A stretch of DNA of 64,000 bases from Streptosporangium sp. NBC_01495 (GCF_036250735.1 NZ_CP109430.1:7130001-7194000); one strand, 5' to 3'; counted from the stretch's first letter, positions 1-8,624 are shown. A program made the numbers and translations. The notes: generated from the letters alone by a model not told the origin.

Positions 1-97
1 TTCGTACCGGTGTCCGTGCCTGTGTTCGTGCCGGAGGCGGGAGGCGACGATCCCGAGGCCGCGTCGCCCGGACCCACCGGATGTCCGGGGCGGACAT
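1..97 (-). CDS. Possible N-terminus of the next gene of the cobalamin-uptake operon (partial)
   Basis: An ATG at 97 reading leftwards is preceded by AGAAGGTCGAG, an acceptable ribosome binding site, and stays open to the window edge (32 codons). It lies 52 bases downstream of the btuF-like gene on the same strand, where a BtuC permease is usually found. The visible residues start MSAPDIRWVRATRPR and then become Arg/Pro-rich, so no domain can be recognised. Identity as BtuC is inference from position only. Confidence 0.3.
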   Translation of the reverse strand, partial: MSAPDIRWVRATRPRDRRLPPPARTQARTPVR

Positions 98-148
98 CTC
101 GACCTTCTGAACGGGGAGAAAGCATCTCTCGTTCCCTCTTGACGCCGG

Positions 149-1099
149 TCAGCCCGCCGCCGCCTTCTGGACGGCGTCGCCGACCTGCCTGGCGAGGTCG
201 ACGACGCGCGGCCCCCAGCGGGAGGCGACATCGTCGTCGAGGAGGACGACCCGGTCGTTCTTGACGGCGGAGAGCCTGGACCAGCCGGGACGCTTGGCAA
301 GGGTGTCCCTGGACTGGCCGCAGCACTTGGTGTCGGCCAGGAAGACGAGGTCGGGGTCGGCCTGGGCGACGAACTCGGCGGAGAGCTTGGGGTAGCCGCC
401 GGCCGGGTCGGGAGCCTTGTCGGCGATGTTGGTCATGCCGAACAGCCCGTAGATCTGGCCGATGAAGGTGGTGGAGGTGGCCGAATAAGGGGTGGTGTCC
501 AGCTCGTGGTAGTAGGTGAGTTTCGCGTCCTTCGGCGCGGCGGCGGTGATCTCGTCGAGCTGCTTTCTCATCCCGGCGACGAGCTCGGCGGCCCTGTCGC
601 CGTTGCCGGTGGCGGCGCCGAGGTCGGTGATCTGGTCGTAGGCCTCGTCGAGCTTGGTCGCGGCGGGCTCCAGCAGCACGGGGACGCCGACCTTGCCCAG
701 CGCGGCCACGACGCTGTCGGCGTCGTTGGCGACCACCACCAGGTCGGGTTTCCTGGCGATGATCGCTTCCACGTTCGGCTTGAAACCGGACAGGTCGCTC
801 TTCGGCGCCTCGGCGGGATGGGTGGACCGGTCGTCCACCGCCACGACCTGCGGTCCGGCGCCGATCGCGAACAGGCTCTCGGTGGCGGTGGGCGACAGCG
901 AGACGATCCGCTCGGGCCTCCTGGCGACGGCGACGGAGCCGTTGCCCGCCTCGACGGTGACGGGGAATCCCGCCGCCGAGGGGGTGGCCGCCGTGGTCGC
1001 GGAGGCGGCCGGGGGCTGGGCGGGGGAGCTCTGGCCGCACCCGGCCAGGGTCAGCGCGGCGAGCAGGGCACCGGCGAGGGCGCTGCGTACGGGCCTCAC
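149..1099 (-). CDS. btuF: Cobalamin ABC transporter substrate-binding lipoprotein (BtuF-like)
   Basis: Extracytoplasmic binding lipoprotein of 316 aa. The start is GTG 1099 with AAAGGACCTC just upstream; a longer frame runs into the riboswitch and is rejected. Residues 1-20 form a signal peptide ending in lipobox LAGC. The mature part has the two-lobed PeriplaBP_2 (BtuF/FecB) fold, with ERIVSLSPTATESLFAIGAG at the start of lobe 1, a central linker helix, and WGPRVVDLARQVGD at the C-terminus. The family binds cobalamin, heme or ferric siderophores. The cobalamin riboswitch in its leader makes cobalamin or a precursor the likely ligand. Permease and ATPase genes are not in the window but may follow to the left. 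Confidence 0.88.
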   Translation of the reverse strand: MRPVRSALAGALLAALTLAGCGQSSPAQPPAASATTAATPSAAGFPVTVEAGNGSVAVARRPERIVSLSPTATESLFAIGAGPQVVAVDDRSTHPAEAPKSDLSGFKPNVEAIIARKPDLVVVANDADSVVAALGKVGVPVLLEPAATKLDEAYDQITDLGAATGNGDRAAELVAGMRKQLDEITAAAPKDAKLTYYHELDTTPYSATSTTFIGQIYGLFGMTNIADKAPDPAGGYPKLSAEFVAQADPDLVFLADTKCCGQSRDTLAKRPGWSRLSAVKNDRVVLLDDDVASRWGPRVVDLARQVGDAVQKAAAG

Positions 1100-1149
1100 A
1101 CGAGGTCCTTTCAGTTGCCGGAACCGAGAGACCCAGGAGAGACGGGTCA

Positions 1150-1295
1150 CCCTTTTCCACGAGGGTCGACGTCGACGCGGCGGAGGCGACCTGGCTCGAC
1201 CTCTGGGGGCCATGACAGTTGCGGGACAGCGCCGGGCTCACACCGGACTTCGCTCACGCTGCGCGTCAGACGAACGGTATCAATCCCACCGGGCG
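1150..1295 (-). ncRNA. Cobalamin (AdoCbl-type) riboswitch in the btuF leader
   Basis: Read on the minus strand, the leader has the conserved cobalamin core in order: GGTG at about 1290, TCCGGTGTGAGCCCGGCGCT at 1230-1249, the B12 box GCTGTCCCGCAACTGT at 1215-1230, and GAGCCAGGTC at 1188-1197. The gene start is at 1099. This is a textbook match to the class (B12 box plus GAGCCAGG). It implies that cobalamin represses expression of the binding-protein gene. The exact outer boundaries and the regulatory hairpin were not folded, so the ends are approximate. Confidence 0.9.
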
Positions 1296-1353
1296 TCCCC
1301 CGAGGGTCCTCGACGTCATGGCTCCCGGCACGTGCCCTCCGGCGAACCGCTCC

Positions 1354-2208
1354 TCAGCCGAGCTGTTCCTCGGCGGCGGCGATGATCTCCTGCAGACGCA
1401 GGCCGTGCGCGGCGTCCAGGGGGTGGCCGCCACCGCGCCGTACGGTCAGCGCGAACTCGGCGAGCATGAGGGAGAAGACGTCGGAGCCCAGCCGGGTGCC
1501 GTCGAGGGACTCCCTGCCGAGCCGTCCGTAGATCTCGACGTCGGAGGGCGGGTTCTCACCCGGCACGCTCATGCACAGCGACGCCTCGCTGACCGCGCCG
1601 GTCTCGTGTTCGAGCAGCAGGCCGACCCAGCCCAGCGGGTTGCCGTGCGCCCGGACCCCGACGACCCTGCCGAGTGCCGCGTCCAGCATGTCGATCATGT
1701 GCGGGCCGACGTCGAGGATCGCGCCGCGCTCCAGCCGCCAGGAGGTGGCGAAGGCCCCGCCGAGCATCGCCCCGGAGACGTTGGCCGCCCGCCCGCCGAA
1801 CGGCTCGATGGCCGACACCCTGGCCAGGAAGGCACGGGTGGCGGGAGAGTAACGCCAGGTGAGGACCATCTGCGAGGCCACTCCCGCCTCGGCGACCGCC
1901 TCGGCCAGCCGCCGGGCCCCGTCCAGGTCGGCGGCGAGCGGTTTCTCCAGCAGCAGCGCCTTGCCCGCCTTGGCGGCGCGCACCCCCAGCTCGGCCTGGA
2001 CGGCGGGCGGCACCGAGAACGCGACCGCCTCGCAGTTGTCGAAGAGCTCCTCGATCCGCTCGAAGACCGGGGCGCCGAACCTGGCCGCGGCCTCGGGACG
2101 GCGGGCCCACACGCCCGCCAGACGCGTGTACGGACCAGCCGCCAGCATCGGCGCGTGCACCATCTCGGCCCACGGTCCGGCGCCTACCAGACCCACAGAT
2201 AACGTCAC
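1354..2208 (-). CDS. Gfo/Idh/MocA family NAD(P)-dependent oxidoreductase
   Basis: 284 aa. The N-terminal Rossmann fold shows GLVGAGPWA at residues 6-14, and the family signature EKP (LLLEKPLAADL) lies near residue 88. The C-terminal substrate/dimer domain has DVGPHMIDMLDAALG with the usual GxHxxD-like segment. At 284 aa it is shorter than the usual 330-390 aa. Substrates of the family are sugars, inositols or related polyols, and the specific one cannot be read from sequence. It starts at ATG 2208 and is followed on its 3' side by the btuF riboswitch, so it is unlikely to share regulation with btuF. Confidence 0.85.
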   Translation of the reverse strand: MTLSVGLVGAGPWAEMVHAPMLAAGPYTRLAGVWARRPEAAARFGAPVFERIEELFDNCEAVAFSVPPAVQAELGVRAAKAGKALLLEKPLAADLDGARRLAEAVAEAGVASQMVLTWRYSPATRAFLARVSAIEPFGGRAANVSGAMLGGAFATSWRLERGAILDVGPHMIDMLDAALGRVVGVRAHGNPLGWVGLLLEHETGAVSEASLCMSVPGENPPSDVEIYGRLGRESLDGTRLGSDVFSLMLAEFALTVRRGGGHPLDAAHGLRLQEIIAAAEEQLG

Positions 2209-2381
2209 CGATCCAGTTTCGCACGCTCCCCCACCGTGATCGCGTGCCCCGGGCTGCGTGCCATGCCCGCCGTCTATGAGCCCGTCTGTGAGCCGCGGGT
2301 GGGCTCCCCGGGCACCCTCCGGAGAGCAGAGAGGAGGGTGAGGGGTGGCGGCACCCGCCGTACCGGCATGATGGTGGACCC

Positions 2382-2963
2382 ATGAACCAGATGACGCTGC
2401 TGCGGCACGGCGAGACCGAGTGGAGCCGCGACGGCAGGCACACCGGGCTCACCGACCTGCCACTGACCGCCAAGGGCGAGGACCAGGCGCGGGCGCTGGC
2501 CCCGCTGGTCTCGGGCCGGACGTTCGACCTCGCCCTGGTGAGCCCGGCGGGGCGCGCGAGGGAGACCGCCGAGCTGGCCGGGGTCAAGAACTACGTGGTC
2601 GAACCCGACCTGTGGGAGTGGGACTACGGCGGCTACGAGGGCGTCACCACCGCCGCGATCCGCGAGAGCCGCCCCGGCTGGTATCTGTGGCGCGACGGTG
2701 TCGTCTTCGGCGACGCCGGCCATCCCGGCGAGAGCGCGGAACAGGTCGGCGCCCGCGCCGACCGGGTGATCGCCCGCGCCGGGGCCGTGGAGGGCGACGT
2801 GGTCCTGGTCGCCCACGGGCACTTCCTGCGGGTGCTGTGCGCCCGCTGGCTCGGACTGCCCCCGCGGGACGGGCGTCTCTTCCGCCTGGACACCGGGACC
2901 TACTCCCGGCTCGGTTTCGAGCACGGCGAGCCGGTGGTCCTCGCCTGGAACGCCCCCGTCTGA
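2382..2963 (+). CDS. Histidine phosphatase superfamily protein (phosphoglycerate mutase-like)
   Basis: 193 aa. The RHGETEW motif at residues 8-14 holds the phospho-accepting histidine. The second catalytic histidine is in VLVAHGHFLRVL near residue 145. LVSPAGRARETAEL supplies the phosphate-pocket arginine, and the acid-base Glu is probably in DLWEWDYGGYEG. The fold hydrolyses phosphate esters in the cytoplasm. Bacterial members of this size include acid phosphatases and GpmB-like proteins, and the substrate is not predictable. It stands alone, divergent from the oxidoreductase at 1354-2208. Confidence 0.85.
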   Translation: MNQMTLLRHGETEWSRDGRHTGLTDLPLTAKGEDQARALAPLVSGRTFDLALVSPAGRARETAELAGVKNYVVEPDLWEWDYGGYEGVTTAAIRESRPGWYLWRDGVVFGDAGHPGESAEQVGARADRVIARAGAVEGDVVLVAHGHFLRVLCARWLGLPPRDGRLFRLDTGTYSRLGFEHGEPVVLAWNAPV

Positions 2964-3068
2964 CCCCGGAGGGGCTTGGGCCGGGGAGAGACGGGAGCCG
3001 CGCCGTGAGGAACCCCCCGGCCCGCGCGCCGATCGAGCCCGATCACCTCGTACGGCGGAAGGTCTCGC

Positions 3069-3353
3069 TCAGGCGGCGGCCGCGACGGGCTGGGGGCCGC
3101 GGCCGGTCAGCCATTCGAGGACCTTGCGATGACCGTGGCAGGCGTCCTCGAAGTGACCCCAGCGCCAGTAACGCGGCTGGTCGCGCACTCCGGTGACCCA
3201 TGTGCGGTAGGACACCGGAGTGTGCGCGCCTTCCCCCGTCGCCGCCGAGGCGACACCGTAAGTGCGGATCACGACGCGCCCGCCTGGCGCGAACAGCACG
3301 TCGTCGGCCACCGGATACAAGGTCATCTGGTCGAGCACGGTTTGAGCCCCCAA
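3069..3353 (-). CDS. Small conserved hypothetical protein next to a DUF397 gene
   Basis: 94 aa with no recognised domain. It reads as a soluble, mixed alpha/beta protein (MTLYPVADDVLFAPGGRVVIRTYGV...) with an aromatic-rich centre (YRTWVTGVRDQPRYWRWGHF) and a short Ala tail. It lies 96 bp downstream of the DUF397/XRE pair on the same strand and may be a third member of that module. The long plus-strand frames here lack this codon pattern. Function unknown. Confidence 0.55.
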   Translation of the reverse strand: MGAQTVLDQMTLYPVADDVLFAPGGRVVIRTYGVASAATGEGAHTPVSYRTWVTGVRDQPRYWRWGHFEDACHGHRKVLEWLTGRGPQPVAAAA

Positions 3354-3449
3354 TCACTGTGATCTCAAACTCTTCCGTGCCGATCCACTCCCCCGGTTAC
3401 ATCACAGGCGCGCCACGGTTAACCCAGCGGCCCCGATGTAAAAACGGTG

Positions 3450-3686
3450 TTACACCGTTAAGCCGTCGAACTCCCCATCCTTCACCCCGAGTACCAGGGC
3501 GCGAATCTCGTCCCTCGTGTAGATCAGGGCAGGCCCCTCGGGGAAACGCGAGTTGCGGACCGCGATGCTGCCATCCGACAGTTCGGCCAGTTCGACGCAG
3601 TTACCCGTCGAGTTGCTGTGGCGGCTCTTGCGCCAGCTGGCCCCGGCAAGGTCAGTGGCGGGCATGCCGTTGTAGGTCTGCTTCAT
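3450..3686 (-). CDS. DUF397 domain-containing protein
   Basis: 78 aa, a full-length DUF397 protein: the hallmark WRKSRHSNSTGNCVELAEL at residues 18-36, the central VAVRNS-type strand (IAVRNSRFPEGPALIYTRDE) and a short C-terminal strand. These proteins are encoded beside XRE-DUF5753 regulators in actinomycetes and are thought to act as their partners, comparable to WhiJ-associated or Scr2-like proteins. The gene starts at 3686, immediately after the stop of the regulator gene (3687), so the two are probably translationally coupled. Confidence 0.9.
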   Translation of the reverse strand: MKQTYNGMPATDLAGASWRKSRHSNSTGNCVELAELSDGSIAVRNSRFPEGPALIYTRDEIRALVLGVKDGEFDGLTV

Positions 3687-4553
3687 TTACATCTCTCTGA
3701 GAAGGTCGCCGAGGATCTCGGCGGTGCCCCCGGGCGTGGTGCTTTCCACGCACAACTGCTCCATGGCCGTGAGGTATGGATCGATGTCCTCACGTTTGTC
3801 CAGGTAGAGGGCACCCCAGAGCTGCTCGACATAGACGACGTCCGACAGATCGGACTCGGGAAACCGCAAGATGCTGAACGCACCACCCTCGGCCGCGTGC
3901 ATGCCGAATCGGAAGGGCATCACCTGAAGGGTGATGTTGGGAAGCGTGGACACTTCCAGCAGGTGCTGGAGTTGCTCACGCATGATCTCCTTGCCTCCGA
4001 TGGGACGCCTCAGGGCCGCCTCGTCGATGACCGCCCACAGTCGGGGGCCGTCTTTCTTCGTCAGGCGATCCTGCCGCTGCATGCGCATATGCACACGACG
4101 CTCGATCTCCGCCTCCGGCACGTCCGGGTAGCCCAACCGGATCACGGTGTGCGCGTAGGCGGACGTCTGCAGCAGGCCGGGAATGAACTGCACCTCGTAG
4201 GTGCGAATCATGTTCGTCGCCTCCTCCAGCCCCACGTAGGTGGTGAACCAGTGCGGCAACAGGTCGCCGTACTTGTGCCACCAGCCCGGGGTGTTCGCCT
4301 CGCGGACCATCTCCAGCAGGCCGCGCCGTTCTGCGTCGTCGAGCACGCCGTACAGGGTGAGCAGGTCTTCCACGTCACGCGTCTTGAAACCGACGCGGCC
4401 GAGTTCCATGCGGCTGATCTTGGACTCCGAGGCACGGATGTGAAATCCCGCGGCCTCACGGGCAAGTCCCTTCTCCTCACGCAGCCGGCGCAGGCTCGCG
4501 CCGAGCATGATTCGCCGAACGGTGGAACCGGTACCGGGCGGATCCATGGACAC
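3687..4553 (-). CDS. XRE-family regulator with DUF5753 (WhiJ/Scr1-like)
   Basis: 288 aa. The start is GTG 4553 after GAGGAGCACCAC, with ATG 4547 as alternative. Residues 15-75 form the Cro/C1 helix-turn-helix (LGASLRRLREEKGLAREAAG then ASESKISRMELGR). Residues 105-285 form DUF5753, with the typical FIPGLLQTSAYAHTVIRLG and LHVLLEV-like segments. Such proteins occur with a DUF397 gene and often an AbaA-type ATPase gene, as here (3450-3686 and 4729-5295). Members control development and secondary metabolism in Streptomyces; the target here is unknown. Confidence 0.9.
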   Translation of the reverse strand: MSMDPPGTGSTVRRIMLGASLRRLREEKGLAREAAGFHIRASESKISRMELGRVGFKTRDVEDLLTLYGVLDDAERRGLLEMVREANTPGWWHKYGDLLPHWFTTYVGLEEATNMIRTYEVQFIPGLLQTSAYAHTVIRLGYPDVPEAEIERRVHMRMQRQDRLTKKDGPRLWAVIDEAALRRPIGGKEIMREQLQHLLEVSTLPNITLQVMPFRFGMHAAEGGAFSILRFPESDLSDVVYVEQLWGALYLDKREDIDPYLTAMEQLCVESTTPGGTAEILGDLLREM

Positions 4554-4728
4554 GTGGTGCTCCTCGCTCGCTTTCCTGATCGACAGTCTGTCACTTCATG
4601 GCCTAAGAATCCTTGGCCACGACCAAGATCCCCTTTCGTCCGGAATCACCCAATCAGGGGTAACGGTAGCGGTTGCACAGGCCTTATGCACGTGCATTCG
4701 CTCTTGCACCTGCACGGGAGTTTGCAGC

Positions 4729-5295
4729 ATGATGACGGCTGTGCAGTCCGCCCAAACCGCGCCCCCCCGAGCGTCAACGTCATGGACGGCGCTCGACTGG
4801 TGGCCCCCCGCCGGCTGGTGGCCCGATTCCGCGCGTGATCTTCTTCCCGGATCCCCGGCGACCATGGCCAGCGCCACCTTCGTGCTCCCGCCGCACGCCG
4901 AGTCCGTCCACTCCGCCCGCAGCTTCGCGACGGGCACCCTCACCGGCTGGAACCTCGGTGAGCTGAGCGAGAACATGGAGCTGGTGGTCTCAGAACTGGC
5001 GACCAACGCCATCAGGCACGGCCTGAGACTGGCCGAGTCACGGGCCAGGGAGCCGATCCGGCTCTCCCTGCTCCGGAGGGGCGGGCTGGTCGCCTGCACA
5101 CTCAACGACCCGGGAGCCGGCTTCCCCGCGCTCCGTGATCCCTCCCCCCTCGACATCGGCGGCCTCGGACTGCACATCGTCGAGTCGCTGAGCCTCCGAT
5201 GGGGCTGGGCACCGCTGGCTCCGTACGGCAAGATCGTGTGGGCCGTCCTCAGGACGGGCCACCGCGAGGAGCCTGATCCTCTCGACCACCCGTAG
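4729..5295 (+). CDS. AbaA/RsbW-like HATPase_c ATP-binding protein
   Basis: 188 aa from ATG 4729, chosen because CGGGAG lies 9-10 bases upstream; an open frame from 4507 overlaps the divergent regulator's start and is rejected. The Bergerat ATP-binding fold is visible: N box ELVVSELATNAIRHG near residues 85-99, G1 box DPGAGFP, and G2 box GGLGLHIVESLS. There is no histidine phosphotransfer domain, so it belongs to the anti-sigma-factor-kinase-like single-domain ATPases abundant in actinomycetes. It is divergent from the XRE/DUF397 pair, the classic WhiJ-cluster arrangement. Confidence 0.85.
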   Translation: MMTAVQSAQTAPPRASTSWTALDWWPPAGWWPDSARDLLPGSPATMASATFVLPPHAESVHSARSFATGTLTGWNLGELSENMELVVSELATNAIRHGLRLAESRAREPIRLSLLRRGGLVACTLNDPGAGFPALRDPSPLDIGGLGLHIVESLSLRWGWAPLAPYGKIVWAVLRTGHREEPDPLDHP

Positions 5296-5634
5296 CCCCC
5301 TCCCCGAGTAACCCTCCGAAGGCCCTCGGACCGGCCCGTCTTCTCTCCGGGCCCCGAAGGTTCTTTCAGAGCTCCGACGACCTTCTCCGCCTTTCCAAGG
5401 CCTCTACCGAACCCTCCCGGACGGCGCCGTCCCTTCCCTTTAAAAGGCGCCGACCGGTCCCGGGGCCGCCACTCCTTCCGCCTCGCGGCCCCGGGACCGG
5501 TCAGAACCGGACGGAGAGCTTTATAACGCATCGCATTCTGCGCGGTAGATGCCGTCAGAGATGCCCTCTGCATTACCGTGGATGTTTATGGCTCACGGAG
5601 AGTCCCCGCGCGAGATTCCTGAGAGAGCTGCGAG
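5296..5634. other. Intergenic region with strong hairpins, no gene seen
   Basis: These 339 bases hold no convincing ORF. The left half carries GC-rich inverted repeats that can serve as terminators for the ATPase gene. A perfect 18-bp stem lies at 5452-5469/5485-5502. The right part (5520-5634) is less GC-rich and probably holds the promoter of the next gene. Confidence 0.6.
5452..5502. terminator. Perfect 18-bp stem hairpin, probable transcription terminator
   Basis: GACCGGTCCCGGGGCCGC at 5452-5469 pairs perfectly with 5485-5502 across a 15-base loop. There is no U-tract, as is common for actinobacterial terminators. It lies 157 bases after the stop of the ATPase gene. Confidence 0.55.
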
Positions 5635-8031
5635 ATGGACGATCACCTGCTCGGCTGGTTGAAAACCCTCGACGAAGAACGGCTCGCCCGAGTTCTGGCC
5701 AACCGGCTGGACGCCATCGCCCCACCGTGGCCGCGCCGCCTGGACACCCTGGCGCAGCGGCTGGGCAACGGGTTCGCGGTGATGGAGGTCATGCGCGGCC
5801 TGCCGCTGCCCTCGCTGGAGGTGGCGCAGGCGTCACTGGCCCTCGGCGAGCAGGCCGGGCCGGAGACGGTCGCCCGGTTCATGGGCGTGCCCGAGGCAGA
5901 GGTGACGCCCTGGCTCGACCTGCTGTTCGACCACGCGCTGGCGTGGCCGGACGGCGAGGGCCGCGTCCGGGTGGCCGAGGGGGTCGCCCGGTGGTGGACG
6001 GCGCCCTGCGGGCTCGGCGAGCCGCTCCCCCACTACCTGAACTCCTGGACGGTCAGCGCCGACGCGCTGCGCGGGCTGGCCAGGACCCTCGGCCTGCCGC
6101 ACGGTCCCAAACGGCGCACGGTCACCAGGGTCACCGAGATCCTCTCCGACCCCGGGCGGGTGACCGCGCTGCTGGAGAAGGCCCCGGAGGGCGCGAGGCG
6201 GCTGCTGGAGGAGTTCGCCTGGGACGGCCCGGTCCGCGACGTGGACGGCGGCAGGTTCGTGGTGCCCGGCGCTCCCGAGAAGTGGGCGGCCGACCACGGG
6301 CTGCTCTTCCGCCCGAGCTGGAACGTGGCCGAGATGCCCCGCGAGGTGGCGCTCGCGCTGCGCGGCCCCGACTACCACCCTCCCTTCACCCCCGCACCGC
6401 CCGACCTCGCCACCATCCCCGTCGACCCCGAGGCCGTCGACCACCTGATGACGCTGGCCGCCCCGCACGTGGTGGAGCGCTGCGCCGCCATGCTGGAGAA
6501 CACCGCGAAGTTCCCGCTGCCGCTGCTCAAGGCGGGCGGGGTCGGGGTGCGCGAGGTCCGGCGGGTGGCCAAGGACACCGGCTGCGACGAGGACGAGACC
6601 CGGCTGCTGCTGGAGGTCTGCGCGGTGGCCCGGCTGCTGGCCTGGGACGAGCCGGCCGGTGGGCTGGTGCCCACCGAGAAGTTCGACCGCTGGCGGCTGG
6701 ACGACGCCGCCGCCAGGCTGCGGGTGCTGCTGTCGGCGTGGTGGCGGATGGAGCGCTCGTCGCTGCGGAAGGTCGACGGCAAGTACGGCACGGTGCTCGG
6801 CGACGACCCGGCCGGAGCCATGGTCGCCCGCGCCCGGCGGGCGCTGCTCGGCGTGCTGGCCCGCCTGCCCGCCAGCACGGCGTGCACCGACCGGGCGGGG
6901 CTCGTCGGGTCCGCGCACTGGCACGCCCCGCTGCTGGACCAGTCGCTGCTGGCCGAGTGCGCCCCCGCCGTACTGGAGGAGGCCCGCATGCTCGGGCTGG
7001 TCGCCCTCGACACGATCACCGATCTCGGCCGGGCGATGGCCGGGCTGGACGCCTTCCCCGGCGACGAGATCGACGACTCGACGCCCATCGTGGAGAACGA
7101 CCCCGTGCTGGTCGAGTGCTCCACCAGGGCACTGGCCAGCGTGCGGCGGAGCGCGCTCTTCGGCGCCGACCTCACCGCCGTGGTGACCGGCCCGCCCGCC
7201 GGCGAGCTCGCCGAACTGCTCGACCGGGCCGCCGAACGCGAGTCACGGGGCGCGGCCTCGGTGTGGCGGTTCACCCCGGCCAGCGTGCGCCGGGCCATGG
7301 ACTCCGGCTACACCGCCGAGGACCTGCTGGCCGACCTCGCGGAGGTGGGTGCGGTGCCGCAGCCCCTCGACTACCTGGTACACGACGTGGCCAGGCGGCA
7401 CGGCGAGGTCACGGTGACCACGGTCGCCTGCATCGTGCAGGCCTCCGACCCGGTGCTGCTGTCCGAGATCGCCGGGCACCGGCGGCTGGGCAGGCTGGGC
7501 CTGCGGCTGCTCGCCCCGACCGTGCTGGCCAGCTCGATGCCCGCCGACAAGACCCTGGCGGCGCTGAGGGAGAACGGCTACGCGCCGGTGCCGATCGAGG
7601 ACACCGGTGAGATCACCATCCGCAGGGCCCGCGTCGAGGAGCCGCGGAACGGACGGCTGATCCTGCTTCCCGGGGGCCGGGTGGCCGAGTTCGAGCAGCC
7701 TTCGTACCCGCTGGTGGAGCCGCCTCCCGATCCGCGCGAGCACGCCCAGCGCCTGCTCGTCGCCGAGGGCGAGGCCTCACAGTCCGTCGGCAGGACGTGG
7801 GCGGTCATCGGCCGCATGGCCTCCCGCCTGCCGACCGCCCAGCAGTCGCTGCTCGGCTTCGTCGTCGACCGTGGCGTCCGGGCGGCGATCACGCTGGCCG
7901 ACGGCCTGACCGCCACCATCAGCCACGGCGAGCTGCGCAGCGGCGTACTCGACGCGTGGTGCGAGGAGGCGGGCGACTATCTGGAGTTCCCGCTGGCCGA
8001 CATCGTCGAGGTCCGCGGCACCTACGCCTGA
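5635..8031 (+). CDS. Helicase-associated (XPB/Ssl2-like) domain protein
   Basis: 798 aa, in the size range of actinobacterial proteins annotated as helicase C-terminal/XPB-associated domain proteins. It opens with LLGWLKTLDEERLARVLANR, characteristic of the family. It then runs through winged-helix-like helical repeats and ends with the Helicase_C_3 region (LADLAEVGAVPQPLDYLVHDVARRHG and LLSEIAGHRRLGRLGLRLL). No Walker A or DEAD box is present, so it is not a helicase itself. In related genomes the gene lies near an XPB DNA-repair helicase gene, which is absent from the window. Its 3' end overlaps the fecB-like pseudogene by 10 bp. Confidence 0.85.
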   Translation: MDDHLLGWLKTLDEERLARVLANRLDAIAPPWPRRLDTLAQRLGNGFAVMEVMRGLPLPSLEVAQASLALGEQAGPETVARFMGVPEAEVTPWLDLLFDHALAWPDGEGRVRVAEGVARWWTAPCGLGEPLPHYLNSWTVSADALRGLARTLGLPHGPKRRTVTRVTEILSDPGRVTALLEKAPEGARRLLEEFAWDGPVRDVDGGRFVVPGAPEKWAADHGLLFRPSWNVAEMPREVALALRGPDYHPPFTPAPPDLATIPVDPEAVDHLMTLAAPHVVERCAAMLENTAKFPLPLLKAGGVGVREVRRVAKDTGCDEDETRLLLEVCAVARLLAWDEPAGGLVPTEKFDRWRLDDAAARLRVLLSAWWRMERSSLRKVDGKYGTVLGDDPAGAMVARARRALLGVLARLPASTACTDRAGLVGSAHWHAPLLDQSLLAECAPAVLEEARMLGLVALDTITDLGRAMAGLDAFPGDEIDDSTPIVENDPVLVECSTRALASVRRSALFGADLTAVVTGPPAGELAELLDRAAERESRGAASVWRFTPASVRRAMDSGYTAEDLLADLAEVGAVPQPLDYLVHDVARRHGEVTVTTVACIVQASDPVLLSEIAGHRRLGRLGLRLLAPTVLASSMPADKTLAALRENGYAPVPIEDTGEITIRRARVEEPRNGRLILLPGGRVAEFEQPSYPLVEPPPDPREHAQRLLVAEGEASQSVGRTWAVIGRMASRLPTAQQSLLGFVVDRGVRAAITLADGLTATISHGELRSGVLDAWCEEAGDYLEFPLADIVEVRGTYA

Positions 8032-8595
8032 GGCGGGCGAGCCGATCCGCGGTGGGCGGCGACCTGCCCGTACCTCTCGATGCGCTTGGGCACCGACCTC
8101 CCGATCAGGCTGACGCCGAGGGTAGGCGCGACCTGCTCGATGGTGGAGGCCGACTTCTGCGGCACGTACCAGAGGGCGTCCTTGGTGTACCTGCCGCTGA
8201 CCAGCAGGTCCGGCTGGAGCGAGATGTACTTCTCGACGTTGAACTCGTCCCACACGTTGCCGATGGACTCGACCTTGGTGATGTCGACGTCGCCGACCTG
8301 GGGGTCCTTCGTACCGTCCTTGAGCCTGTGCGGCCCGAAGACGGCGACGGGGCGGACGCCGAAGTCCCAGAGCGCCGCGGCGGCGCCGACCTGGGCGACG
8401 ACGCGGGCTGGGCGACCGGGCGTGTCGATCTTCTTTCCACGGTCGTCGGTGAAGGTCCACGGACCCGCCGCCGGGGAGGCGCCCGTCGCCGCGGTCGGCT
8501 CCGCTCCGCTCCCGCACGCGGCCAGGACGAACGCGAGACCGAGGCCCGCGGCCCGCGGCCCGGAACCTTGGCCGGGGCAGGACAGGTAGGGACAC
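8022..8595 (-). pseudogene. Iron-siderophore binding lipoprotein (FecB-like), frameshifted and 3'-truncated
   Basis: The frame ending at 8022 encodes the N-terminal half of a PeriplaBP_2 protein: lipobox LAAC (Cys at 8514-8516), WTFTDDRGKKIDTPGRPARV, then LQPDLLVSGRYTKDALWYVP. It has no start codon before an upstream stop at 8604-8606. GTG 8595 opens the reading MSLPVLPRPRFRAAG in a different frame. A GCGGGCC heptamer is tandemly repeated at the shift, and removing one 7-bp copy restores a normal signal peptide joined to the mature protein. The product also stops about 190 residues in, where family members run to 310-340, so the C-terminal lobe is gone. Confidence 0.82.
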
Positions 8596-8605
8596 TTCCC
8601 CCTCT

Positions 8606-8624
8606 AAAAGATAGGCTTACCTAA
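8606..8624. promoter_or_regulatory. IdeR/DmdR1-like iron box 1
   Basis: AAAAGATAGGCTTACCTAA matches the iron-box consensus TTAGGTTAGGCTAACCTAA at 14 of 19 positions. It lies just upstream of the pseudogene start, in the divergent promoter region of the iron-transport genes. DtxR/IdeR-family repressors bind such sites with Fe2+. Confidence 0.75.

Noticed and set aside
10..264. 84-codon plus-strand ORF at the window start
   Set aside because: Arg/Pro-rich, overlapping the 3' end of the btuF-like gene; no ribosome binding site.
3618..4838. 406-codon plus-strand ORF opposite the XRE-DUF5753 gene
   Set aside because: No domain is seen; the minus-strand regulator is a clear family member with a good ribosome binding site.
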